Source: Tulasnella sp. 424 (lineage: Eukaryota; Basidiomycota; Agaricomycetes; Cantharellales; Tulasnellaceae). Taken from it: a DNA stretch of 64,000 nt. Positions 12,493 to 23,026 of this stretch are shown here, piece by piece. A program made the position numbers and the translations under genes. A model generated the notes under the pieces. The model did not search any database, was not told the origin of the DNA, and was given only the letters and a program-made list of their open reading frames with translations. The stretch spans positions 56,037 to 120,036 of the forward strand of contig WSUB01000130.1 of NCBI GenBank assembly GCA_019633425.1. Reading direction: 5' to 3'. Every line of letters begins with the position of its first letter. The stretch's first letter is position 1.

Positions 12493-12663
12493 ATGGAGTG
12501 TCTTTCAACTGCACGTAGTCTCGGGGATAGTTTACGAGTTGTGCGGTGCCTGGAGCTGGAAAGGCATTTGGAGGATGCCGAGGAAGACGTGTGTCGGATC
12601 AAGCTGCAGTTGGCAAGGGAGCGACATCTGGCAAAAGAGACTGAACTTGACTGCGATATGTAG
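12493..12663 (+). pseudogene. Small decayed coiled-coil ORF
   Basis: A 56-codon frame starts at ATG 12493 and is rich in Glu, Arg and Leu. A heptad-like stretch runs through LELERHLEDAEEDVCRIKLQ, typical of a coiled coil. It stops at TAG 12661-12663, but the same frame continues with coiled-coil character (RAVDVLRDAVDEVDGL) to a second stop near 12718. This suggests a nonsense change in a longer helix. No partner exons were recognised. It may be a remnant of a duplicated gene. Confidence 0.35.
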
Positions 12664-12810
12664 AGGGCTGTTGATGTGTTACGAGATGCGGTCGACGAGG
12701 TGGATGGACTGTAGAACTAAGGGGGTTCGAGTTGATCTGGAGAAATGGGCGATGGCAATGGCCAAGTTTGGGAGGACGAACACTGTATCTACTTACACTC
12801 TTGTATTATA

Positions 12811-15064
12811 TTACGCCTTTATCTTTTTCTTCTTACCACCTTCCTCGCCCGACGTCCTTTTCACGTCGCCGACGACCAAACGCCCATCCTTAACTTCCTC
12901 CTTAATAAATTCTCCGCATTCTTCTTTTGTGCCCTTGGGATGGCCGAGCTGCCATTCGACGACCTTGGCGAGGGCATTGGTCATCCAAATACCTGGTTTC
13001 ATGCCTAATAAAGAACAAACTTCCTTGCCCTTGGCGTGTGCATATCGCCTGAGCGTTAATTCGACCATGGACTTCAGCAACACGCTCACATCAAGTATGG
13101 GTGGTGCTAGTATATCATTTTCCAGCTCGAGCTCCTCGACCTTCTTCGCGAGCCCATTATACGACTCGATCAACTCGGAGGCAGCGGTAACTGTACACGT
13201 CTTTGGTCAACGACAAGTCTGAAACCAACATGACGAAAAAGGAAGGGAGAACATACGGTCCAGTGTATCCGACTCTAGATCCCAAAGGTCCACTAAATCT
13301 TGAACCAGGCAAAATAACGCCGAAGCTGACCAGTGCGCTTCGGTCAACGGGTTCGAGATATGTTTATCTCGTAAAAGCAAGCCTATAGCCACCCGGGGTT
13401 CTGGATCGGAGAGTTTGTCTTGTGTGGGTCGCGATAAGACGGCGTGCGCTTGAAGAAGTAGAGGGACGCCACTCAGGTACTTGTTCTGGTTGCCAAGCTG
13501 GAAACTGGATCAGCTATGGCAAGGAATGCTGGAGTTCAGGTCTGTTTTACCTTTGCGCCTTCACGGATGACGACCTCTGAGGCAGGGACTGTCTTCTTCT
13601 TTTCTGGACACGACACATCTCTAAACGGTGTCAAAGCCGCCGCGAGGTACAGCCTTCGTCGAGTGCCATGATCAGCCAAGGGATGAGACGTCAACCGTTC
13701 GTCCAGCTGGGGAAGTTGTGATTTAAATTCCCTCGAAAGGAATGTATTGATTAGTGTTGCAGCTATCAGAGAGGTTTTTCGTGGTGCTACGGGTTGAGAT
13801 GGTTTTGCGGAAGGAGCCAGGTAAAATATCTCGTCGTGCACGCCGAGCTCTTCAACGAGCTGAAGCGAGTGCAATGGATCTCGTCCTATTGATTCCAAAC
13901 ATTCTTTCAGCTCACACATCCCGACGAAAGGGTTCGAGATTTATACCTTTCAGCATTTTGTCCAGTTCTTCTCCGACTCGATCTCGACTGATTTTGGAGA
14001 CAAGGCCATCCTAAAACGGGAAGCCAAAAGTAAACACCGAGGAACAATCGGAAGGAAGTAACTCGCGCCAAATGACCTTGACTTCTTTCTCTCCGACGGC
14101 TTTCTTCAAAGTAGGATCCAGCTCAAAGCCAAACCGACTGGCAAAACGGATGGACCTCAGAACTCGGAGAGGATCGTCCAAGAAGGTTTCTTTGGGTGGT
14201 AGTGGGGTCCGAGCTATGCCCTCCTTGAGGTCATCCAAGCCCTGTGTGAGAGGAGTTGATGATCAGTCCGGTCATGTTCGAAGAAAGCGACCGACCTTTC
14301 CAGTGTAGTCTTCGACAGACCTCGTATGAACGTTGTAAAACAGAGCGTTAACGGTGATATCTCTCCTCATTGCATCTTGCAATGGCGTGCCAAATTCCTA
14401 TTGAATCGTGTTCAGAAATTCGCTCGAAGATCAGGTGAAATGAGCACGGAACGCACCACTTTCGTAGGGATCCGGCTATCAAGGGCGTATTCCTCGCTTC
14501 TCAAGTTCACAAAGTCAATTTCGAGGCCCATCAACGTCGCTTTGCAAGTTTCAAGGTGCTTGGATTGTTCGGGATTTCGAGCTATCTTGGTCACGTTTCG
14601 CACTTCGAAACCTTTCTCTTCGATAAAAGGAACGAACAACTCCGCAAAGGCGATACCCATCATCGAGGACAGTGCGATGTCGATGTCATTGCTGTCTTTA
14701 CCCAATAGCTGGTCCAGGAAATCTTCAGCTGGGTTCGAACGAACTCTTTGTCGAACACAGAACGAACCTTGTCCCTCACCCAACCACCGGCAATACGGCA
14801 CTCCAGTGGGGGGAGGTCGGGTCTCGTTGTCTTTAGGTCTTTCGTACATTCGTCCAACAAAGTGCAGAGCCGGTCTTCCTGTGGCGTGAGTTGGATGTTT
14901 AAAGTTCCACCAGAGTCAGGCGGGACGACCCGAGGTTTTCTCGGAGGTGTGAGATCCGCGAGGCTCAGGCGAGTCGACATTCCTCGTACCAAAAGCACAA
15001 GAGACGTGCGGTAAGCTGGTGTATAGGGACGTGGTGGAATTCGTCCCAGACACCTTATAAGCAT
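12811..15064 (-). CDS. CCA1: CCA-adding tRNA nucleotidyltransferase
   Basis: This class II nucleotidyltransferase adds or repairs the 3' CCA of tRNAs. The N-terminal catalytic head shows GGWVRDKV and, in the next exon, LLGKDSNDIDIAL with the metal-binding DxD. The later motifs RRDITVNALFYN, DDPLRVLRSIRFASRFGF and DPTLKKAV are all present. The C-terminal tail ends in a lysine-rich GKKKKIKA at 12811. Several short introns interrupt it. Three in-frame starts exist: 15097, 15064 and 14980. The 15064 start gives MLIRCLGRIPPRPYTPAYR, an Arg-rich stretch without acids suited to mitochondrial import. The 14980 start (MSTRLSLADL) removes it. Yeast CCA1 also uses alternative starts to serve mitochondria and nucleus/cytosol, so dual targeting is likely here but unproven. 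Confidence 0.9.
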
Positions 15065-16208
15065 GCAAGGAAGGTTTCCCTTCCATTTCGAAACCACATC
15101 GCCGGCTTGTGGACGTTTGTTCTAGGGAGCGGCGTCATCCCGAGTCATCCCACTCATGGCCGACTCCCATTGCTCACAGGTCTCGAACTAAGTTCCGTCA
15201 CCGCCTCTTCTATGATTGGAGTATGGAAAAAAAAATCTCAACCCAAAACACGAGGAGTCACAAGATTCAATTCTCCATGTAACCGCTATATACTCCCCCT
15301 CTGTCAGCCAAACCAGACTTAGCCGAGCGCTGTTCGCGCATAGTTTACGGCTCACGGTGGCCCACCCGAAGCAGCATATTCTGCCACTAGTTATCGATTG
15401 CAATACTGAAACAACGTACCGTGCGTTTTGAAGTCATCGTCCGCTTTTTGTACGAAAGACATTTGGGTGAGAAAGAACGAAACAAGTCTCCTAGGCATCG
15501 CCCAACACGCTTGCTGCCATTGGTTCACTCTCTTATCGTGCAGTCTTAAAGTAATCCATATATGCAAGCATTTTAAGCTGCTGGAACCTCACTCAATCGC
15601 TTGGCTAAAGCAGAGATGGATTGCCGACATAAATATTTCTATCCGCGAAGGGGACTTGGAGCACGTCCCCTGCTGACAAGTGGCCCCGTTGACATTCATG
15701 CCTGGATTAATGACTTGGCCGCGTGAGTAGCGAGCAGCTTAAATACGACTGCAAAGCGGACTCCGCGACCGTGCTGGCGAGAACCTCCACAGAACCCTGC
15801 AATCTCAGCACATCGTCCTCAGAGCCATGCTTTGTTCATGCAATTTTTGTCCCCTCGACGGAACCAGAACCAGACCGCATAAGCATGTAGCAGTATAGGC
15901 TTCATCTTTACTCTGCCTTCGCTACTCCTTCAAATTTACACACCCGAAAGTCTTTGAAGGGACAACGTTCACGGATCGACGACGGGGGCAAGAATAGATT
16001 AAGGTGCAAGCGTACAACGGGTTGGACTGTTGAAAAAGAAAGTTCAGGGAGATGGTCGAAACTGAAGTGAGGCAGAGCGAAAAGAAAATGCTTTATTAGC
16101 AACGACACCCCTCCACACAAGATCGATTGCAAAACTCACACAAAGTCCTTCTAAATCCCCTCGCTCTCACTCTCCCCTAAAAGAAAAACATCTCACTGCT
16201 CTCCATTT
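15065..16208. other. Gene-poor region between CCA1 and ATP20
   Basis: About 1.1 kb with only short open frames and no recognised domain. A 23-codon ORF at 15827-15898 has paired cysteines and histidines (CSCNFC, PHKHV), faintly like the N-terminus of some fungal transposase proteins, but is too short to call. The region should hold the CCA1 promoter and the ATP20 3' end. Confidence 0.4.
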
Positions 16209-16868
16209 TTAATCCAGCTTGTACCCAATCAAACTCCTCCTGCCAATAATCTCTCCAATCTTGAAGATCCCGTAAACCTCCAACCCGCCGATGGCGACCT
16301 TCTTCCACAGGCCCGAAACCCACAAATCCTGCCAGTATTTGAGGTTTTTGGCGTTTTCAAACAAGGTCTTGTAAGCGGATTGGACTTCGGCCAGGGATTT
16401 TGGTGGAGCGAGTTTTTCGGCTTTGTAGACTTGTTTGAGGATTTGCAAAAAGACTTGCGAGTTGTAGACTACTGGGCCGCGGTAGTCTGGAGCGAGGCGA
16501 AAGAAAATAAAAGGAGTATGTGTGTCAGTTTTCAACCGTCGTATCGTACTAGTAGGAGCCGGCCATGCGACGAGGCAAGGCAACACCGTGAAATATTTCA
16601 ACGGACACGCGCCACGGGAAACCCCGACCGACTTACTCTGGAAGTACTGCTCAGCCTTCTGCCCAACACCACCAGCGTACTTGCTAGCGAACTGCCCGAC
16701 TTTCGCAGCGGTCTCCTGCGCGGCTTTGCCAGCCCGTGCGGCGGTTTCCTGAGCTTTCGCAGCTGCGTCCGAGGTCGAGCTGGGTCCGCCGGTTGCGAAT
16801 TGACGGCGAGATGAAAGCTGCCATGAGCGTCGGAGCGAGGCGAGGCGGAGTGAAGTCCAGGAGTTCAT
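16209..16868 (-). CDS. ATP20: Mitochondrial ATP synthase subunit g
   Basis: Subunit g is a small inner-membrane component of F1Fo ATP synthase that supports dimerisation and crista shape. Two exons (16868-16637 and 16486-16209) give 169 residues. The N-terminus MNSWTSLRLASLRRSWQLSS is a clear mitochondrial presequence. An Ala/Lys-rich helical segment follows. After the splice (FQNYRGPVVYN) comes the conserved core VFLQILKQVYKAEKLAPP, then a GLEVYGIFKIGEIIGRRSLIGY membrane helix with a GxxxG-like spacing. The length fits the family. The 5' end faces the urate oxidase gene across about 700 bp. Confidence 0.9.
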   Translation of the reverse strand: MNSWTSLRLASLRRSWQLSSRRQFATGGPSSTSDAAAKAQETAARAGKAAQETAAKVGQFASKYAGGVGQKAEQYFQSKSVGVSRGACPLKYFTVLPCLVAWPAPTSTIRRLKTDTHTPFIFFRLAPDYRGPVVYNSQVFLQILKQVYKAEKLAPPKSLAEVQSAYKTLFENAKNLKYWQDLWVSGLWKKVAIGGLEVYGIFKIGEIIGRRSLIGYKLD

Positions 16869-17570
16869 TTTTTGTTAAAGTCTAGTCTAAATGGGACCTT
16901 TAATCTTTTTGGAGAATGAGAGGGAGGGAGAGAGAGAGGTGTAGGCACCGGGCGACGTCGGGTGAGAATGGAATCGAAATTACCCAACTTTTCCCACCTG
17001 TGAGAACTTGGTCGAAACCCGTTTTTGCTTGGTCAGCAGCAAACACCTCACGGCCATTTCTGGAGCACAGTCCGGCAAGTCGCGTACCACGGGAAGCCGA
17101 TCTCTCCGTCGATATGTAAACCAAATCTTCATATCCTAAATAATACTCAGGTCCGAACAATCCGTAAAAATTGCGGAACAGAACGACCGATAACCGTGAA
17201 TCTAAGTAACCTAAACCAATTACGACTGGGTGGAGAGCCGTTATCGTACTTACATACTCCGCCCGCCACCAGTGGGAGGCTTCAAAGGTAAGGCGGGAGC
17301 CCGGAGCGTTGGAGGGTTTACAGCAGAGATATCGATAACACACATCGATTTCGTCGGCTCGGGTCCCGCCCATGTGGCGTTTCTCGTTATCTATCTGAGG
17401 GGCTATTTTGTGCCTCTCTCTTGTAGGCCCATGATAAAAGGCGGCAGGAGGATTGGTCGGTCCCGTCAGACTCTCCAGCGTCTTCTTCCCCTTCTCCCTC
17501 TGAACGCACACGACCAGAGAATACACTCTCAAAACACTCTTGTTACTCTTCCATACACCTTTGTTGAACA
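16869..17570. promoter_or_regulatory. Divergent promoter region, ATP20 and urate oxidase
   Basis: This 700-bp region separates two genes transcribed away from each other. A minus-strand open frame of 223 codons (16900-17571) fills it but shows no conserved motif, so I treat it as chance. The plus strand before 17571 has pyrimidine-rich tracts (CTTCTTCCCCTTCTCCCTC) typical of fungal core promoters. No specific binding site is claimed. Confidence 0.4.
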
Positions 17571-19045
17571 ATGTCGCTTACTTTCGCTCGATATGTACGT
17601 CCGTTATCCAACACCCTTATCTGACTGCTGAATTTGAAATTATGAGTTGACGTCACGCTCCGTTTCCTTCTCCCCCTCCTCCCCCATTTGCTTTTGACTT
17701 TGACTTGCAGGGCAAGGACAAGGTTCGCGTTCTCCGCGTCGTTCGCAACGGAGACTGGCAGGAAGTGGCCGAGTACACCATCTGCGCGCTTGTAGAGGGC
17801 AAGATCGAGACATCGTACACCCAGGCAGACAATACCTGCGTCGTCGCTACCGACTCCGGTGCGTAGGATCACACTCTAAAAGTCAAGATACCGTATTAAC
17901 GAGCTGGCTTTACGGTGTAGTTAAAAATACCGTCAACGGTGAGTCAGAAAGTCGCGTGATTATTGGAAGAGGATGGCGGCTGAGACCTTTCTTGGGAAAC
18001 CAGTTCTCGCCAAAACATCCCCTCACGTCCTCAACCCCGCCCTGTTCGCACTTCACATCGCTTTGCACTTTGTCACCAAGTACGATCACTTGAGCAAGTC
18101 GGTCGTTGAGCTGCAGCAGTTCAAGTGGTCTCGCATCCCCGTCAATGGGAAAGATCACAAGCACTCGTTTGTGCGGGATGGTGATGAGAAGCTCATCTTT
18201 AAGGTGGAGGTTGATGCTACGGAGGGCAAGGATAAGATCAAAGGAAGCGTGACTGGTGGAATGAAGGATCTCTTGGGTGAGATGGTTCTAGAAAAGCCGA
18301 GGAACTTCTGGAGGGGATTTGCTGACTCCTTCTCTTCGATGATCCGCCAGTGCTCAAGAGTTCAGGATCCGCCTTTGAGAACTTTTACGTGGATGAATAC
18401 ACGACTCTCACTCGTATGTTTAACCGGTCTGATGTTCTGGGGTTACAACGAACCAACCTTCTTTTTTATAGCCGTTGCCGATCGAATTCTGTCGACTGCC
18501 ATTGACAGCGAATACACATTCACTCTGCCGAGCGCGTTGACGATTGACGGGTTAGCCGACTTGGACAAGGCCGTCAAGTTCCAGGAAGTCGCGAAGAGCG
18601 CCAAGACGATCACCCTAGAACTCTTTGCTACCGATGAATCTGCTTCTGTTCAGGTGCGTGCGTGCAACTAAACGCTCACGGGGATGGTTTCCCATTGGAC
18701 TGGGGCTGACGTCATCGCTCTGCACGTGTCGTGGATTGCGGCTTTAAGGCCACAATGTACAAGATGGCGCAAGAGATCCTGAAGGAGAATGCCACGGTGT
18801 CTAGTGTGACGTATCGCCTTCCTAATAAGCACTACGTCCCCGTCAACCTCTCCTTCTTCAAGTTGGAGAACATGACTCCACCGGAGAAAGCAGAGGTGTT
18901 CACTCCCCTCGAATCTCCAAGGTTAGTGGCTTTGTTTATGATCCGGCGACATCTTGTGCAACAAATCGCCGGTTTTGGGTTTTGTTTACCTGACCCGGGA
19001 CTTATCCGCAGCGGACTTATTATGGCGACGGTATCGAGGGCCTAA
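17571..19045 (+). CDS. Urate oxidase, peroxisomal
   Basis: Uricase oxidises urate to 5-hydroxyisourate in purine breakdown. Eight exons (17571-17594, 17711-17858, 17921-17938, 18004-18276, 18351-18413, 18472-18653, 18749-18921, 19012-19045) give 304 residues, the usual length. Family features are visible: ARYGKDKVRVLRV at the start, ASP-THR of the TDS-VKNTVNVLAK segment, VLKSSGSAFENF, and NKHYVPVNL near the end. Exon 3 is only 18 nt, and it splices in frame to rebuild the TVNVLAK motif. The last residues are SRA, a type 1 peroxisomal targeting signal. It is divergent from ATP20. The induction signal is not visible. Confidence 0.94.
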
Positions 19046-19413
19046 GCGCGGCGATTCGAAGCTTCGAGAAATCGGGTAATAGGCGGTGCGAGTTAAACCG
19101 GGGGGAAGATGCCGTCGGCGGTGTAAATAGGTCGAAATGATATCTAAGTAACGTTTGCAAAATGATGAACAAACACAAAAGATACGTTTTGGGGTTCTCA
19201 ATTAGATCGGAGGGCGAGGGGTGCATGTTCTTGTTAAGGGGCAAAGGGCGGGTGTCCGGGGTCTTACTATGACGTCAGGCCATCAACGGGTGTCATGAAG
19301 CAGACCTCGTCAAAGTGGTCGTTCCTTTTTCCCTCACCCTCGCATCTTTTAACACCTCATCATCCCCCTCCATCTTCATCGACGTCCTCAACACTTCTTT
19401 CATCGCTATCACC

Positions 19414-22400
19414 ATGGCTGGAGACCACGCATGTCCAGTATGTCAAGCTCGGTTTACTAGACCTCAGCATGTAACTCGCCATATGCGCTCCCGTAAGTTC
19501 CCAACCACTCCCACTTCACCGACGCCCCACCCCAAGTTGCTCACCCCACCGTTTCTTCTCGTTCGCTGACATTGCCTTTCGCTCTAGACACGGGAGACAG
19601 ACCATACAATTGCACTCAATGCGGAGACAGGTTCGCTAGAAGGTGCGTTGCTTTAGCCCTCCAGTTGCACTTTGGCCTGGACCTTTTCCTTTGACTCCAA
19701 AATGCTGATGCTGACATGAACCTCGAATGCGATCCACTTGTACAATTATTTCAGTGACCTTCTCTCCCGGCACGTCAATAAATGCCACAACGGCACCCCA
19801 GCATCAACGCAGAGGGGCGGCAGAAGGCACACTCACACGGCGTCAAGCTCTGTTTCGTCGACAAACTCTGTCAACCTCGCCCATCCAAATCCAGCGGAAA
19901 CCCCGTGCGATGCCTGCTTAGGCACTCGTCAGCAATGCGACCTGGGCAGTCCTTGTGGTCAGTCCCACTTGCAATTTATTCATAGATGACGATCCTTTCG
20001 TGGGGGTCAGTTTAACGTTACGGGAAACACTGACGCACCACTTCTTTTCACCCCTGCTCCACTTTTCACGCCCCCCGCCCCCTCACACTTCATCGATCCT
20101 CGCAAATTCCCATTTGATTTTTCATTTCCCTCGGTCTTTCCCCATTCACAGGTAAATGCATCCTTACCAAGTCCCAATGTACGTACACTGCCAAAGCAAG
20201 GAGTGTCGCTTCGGGTCATGCGAGGAGGGTATCCCTGCCCTCTTTGACTCAAGCAAGTCAGCAGCCGCCATGCAACCTTTTGGGTCAGGCACCCCAAGCA
20301 GGCCTTGGCTCCTACAACCAGTCATCGGGTCTGGGCCTTCCACCTTACGGCTTGGGTCAATACGGACAAAGCAATGGAGTCGGATTCGCTGGAGCGTCCA
20401 CTCTCGATCGTTCAGCCGTTCCCGGTTCCTTGCCACCGTTATCCGGGGCTCAACCCGTGCCAATGCCCAATGGTCAATACATCGACAATTATTCGACATA
20501 TCCTTCCATGTTCGGCAACGACCAGCAGCAACAATCGTCCCTGAACGGCCTGGGAGGCTCTCTCCCGCGTCTGGGAAGCTTGTCTTACGCAGGACAGCCA
20601 TCTCAACAACCTGACACTCAGTTCTCGTCCAGACCCCCGTCGTTGGAACAGGCCTACGACTTTGGGAACTCGAACATGCTTCCGTCCTTGTCGCAAGGCT
20701 TCGATGGTTCGACGGACCCCAAAGCAGCTCCCGCAGCGTACTTGCAGCAGCGTCGAGGGTCTCTCCAGTTGCCCGGCTCGCAAAGCCACCAGCAGCAGCA
20801 GCCCTTTCATTACCAAGCTCAGGGGATCGACGGATTGGGCGGCCCGCCCTTTCATCAGTCGCCCCAGCAACCGCAAGCTCATGGATCCCCCGCTTCGTTG
20901 AGCCGCCACTTTGACCCTGCTCGTATAAACGAACGGTTGGCCTCCATTCGGGGAGGGTACCCTGCTATGGACGACGGATCGTCCGTCTCCGACTTTGGTT
21001 CGAACAACTCGGGTGCCCCTAGTCCGGTCCCCTCTTCGCAAAGCATCTCGGGCTTCTCGGCATCGTCCCGCCCTACGTCGTCCGCCGGTTCAGGTGGTGT
21101 CGGCCGAGATGGGGCAGCAGCACCTTCAGGAGAAACCTTCACTTCATCTTTACAAGGCGCCATCCCGTTACCAACCCCACTGCAGCTCGGCTCGTTCAAT
21201 GCCTTTCAAAGTCAACCCAACTCGATGAACGACCGAACTCCGGGCGCTTCGACCGACGCTGGTGGTGCTGGAGGCAAGATTTTTCCCCCCTACCAGACCT
21301 TTGAAAACATGAACCTCGACGAGGCTGCTTCGTTTGCCGCCGCTGCCAAGCACGCATCGAACCATGGCACGTACGGTGGGAGTGGAACGAGTAGCAGCTG
21401 GAATCCGGCGCTCGGTGCTCCCACCCCCTCTCACTACCCTGTTTTGAGCGCCGGAGGGAAGGAGAGAGCGATCAACGAGCTGAAGGACTTTTGGGCGGCG
21501 TTCATTTCTGAACCGCTTACGGGAGGAGCTGGAGGCAGCGGCAATAATGGTAATGGACATGCGTTGCAGAAGCATCCGTCCATGCCGTCGCTCAAGACGC
21601 CCTTGCCGCTATCGTCCGAGAGAACGAGCATGTTGGACTTGAACCATCCTACGCCGAGGACCCTTTATCCTAGCTCGGGACACCAGTCGATGTTGGGCAT
21701 GATGTTCAAGCCGGAGCCTTCCTCGCTATCTTCGTCGTCCAACAACAGGCCCCCAAACAACAACAGCAACATCAAACTCGACGACCCTTCAGAGGGATCC
21801 CAAAGCGGTGCTGCTGCTTCCGTTCAACCACCAGCTCCCGTCATCGGGGAACAAGAAGCAGAGAACTTGCGATCGTACCAAGAGGCTTGCTTGAGGAGAG
21901 AAACCCCTATGCTCCGTCTTCAGGCTCGCCCCAAATCGCGGCTTCTCAAGAGCAGTTCTCTATCGCCCCAGTTCGGCGGAGATAGAAAGAAGTTGCCGGG
22001 AGTGGATGGCATGGTTGGAGGCGAATCTGTTCAGATGAAAGTTGACGGATCCAACACCTCGTCGCCGTCAAAGGCAGGGTCGGTCAGCAACGTTCCCGTC
22101 TTTGCCGAGCCTTTCGCTCCGGATTCGAAGGAAGCTCGAGATTGGAATCACTATCGAGCTCAAGCTGCGGCTGCCACGGACCTCCATCAAGCCACCACCG
22201 CCGCAGCGTCTCGACCATCGTACAAACGCCTCCCATCGACGACTCTGGGACCGGAGACTAGCAAGAAATCTCGCGACGAAGGGGACGCTGACGTCACAGG
22301 ATCGGACGCTGGGTATCACGTCAGCTACCCTCAACCGGGTTACAACGCAGCTACGAACGCTGGAGGAGGTGCGCATGGGGCTTGGATGAGGCAGAGGAGC

Positions 22401-22466
22401 ATGAGTTCGCCGTCGTCGATGAGGCCGCATTTCGATTGGCAGTCGTTTGGGTCCCAGAGGGCGTAA
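19414..22466 (+). CDS. Transcription factor with two C2H2 fingers and a Zn2Cys6 cluster
   Basis: This is a nuclear DNA-binding regulator of 883 residues in four exons (19414-19492, 19588-19642, 19755-19957, 20152-22466). Residues ~7-52 form two C2H2 fingers (CPVCQARF...H..H, then a HTGDRPY linker and CTQCGDRF...HVNKCH). About 35 residues later comes a full Zn2Cys6 pattern, CDACLGTRQQC then DLGSPCGKC and SQC, assembled across the third intron. The remaining ~750 residues are low in order and rich in Gln, Ser, Pro and Gly. They contain the island RAINELKDFWAAFISEPLTG, which looks like a conserved short motif. The start is the first ATG in a CACC context before the finger. Target genes are unknown. 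Combined C2H2 and Zn2Cys6 factors are known from ascomycetes, where some regulate pigment genes; I do not assign that role. Confidence 0.85.
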
Positions 22467-23026
22467 ATCGAGGTCGTTGGACCTCTCACCTCCTCCACAT
22501 CGGTTGCCTGATCAACGTTGATGGTGGGTTTTGGGGTGATTGAAGAAGGGCGCGCGGCTTGTCGGCGACTTGCTTTGAGTGCCTCTTGTAATCACTCGCA
22601 GCCCAAGATGGAGTTAAGGAGGTCTAGCAGCATCACGTTTCGCTCTCGTTCCTTCATTGTCGTCTGTTCGTTTGCCTGGTCCTCCTAAACTTTGGGATTA
22701 TTGGCATCGTCTCGGCCATTATTTCCATATCCGATTCCCTGTAATCTCGCTTGGTACTTTGTTTTTTCATTTTCCGAGCGAGTATCTCCCAACTTTCTGC
22801 TCTCACGGATGATTTCTTTTCTCTTCCTTCTTTCCGTTTAATATACTCGAGCCTGTTTTCTCTGTCATAACCCTGTATAGTAAAATGTCTTGATCCTACT
22901 ACATAAATGTATCAAAGATTCCCGTCTGCTTTCCATAAGGGTCGTGGTCGTGAATCTGACCGCTATTATAATATTGGAAGGGGGTGTTTGCGACCAGACC
23001 AACCAGGCCCACGTACCCTTACTGCC
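22467..23026. other. Convergent 3' region
   Basis: This 560-bp stretch lies between the stops of two converging genes. It is T-rich with no open frame worth reporting, and presumably holds both 3' untranslated ends. Confidence 0.5.

Noticed and set aside
12539..13222. 227-codon plus-strand ORF overlapping the CCA1 3' end
   Set aside because: It is antisense to the CCA1 last exon, and its first part is out of frame with the coiled-coil ORF at 12493.
13340..13360. GGGTTCGAGA as a tRNA T-arm
   Set aside because: It lies inside CCA1 coding sequence and no matching acceptor or anticodon arm was found; similar GTTCGA sites elsewhere in the window also failed.
16900..17571. 223-codon minus-strand ORF between ATP20 and urate oxidase
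   Set aside because: No domain, mixed composition, and it fills a divergent promoter region; probably chance.
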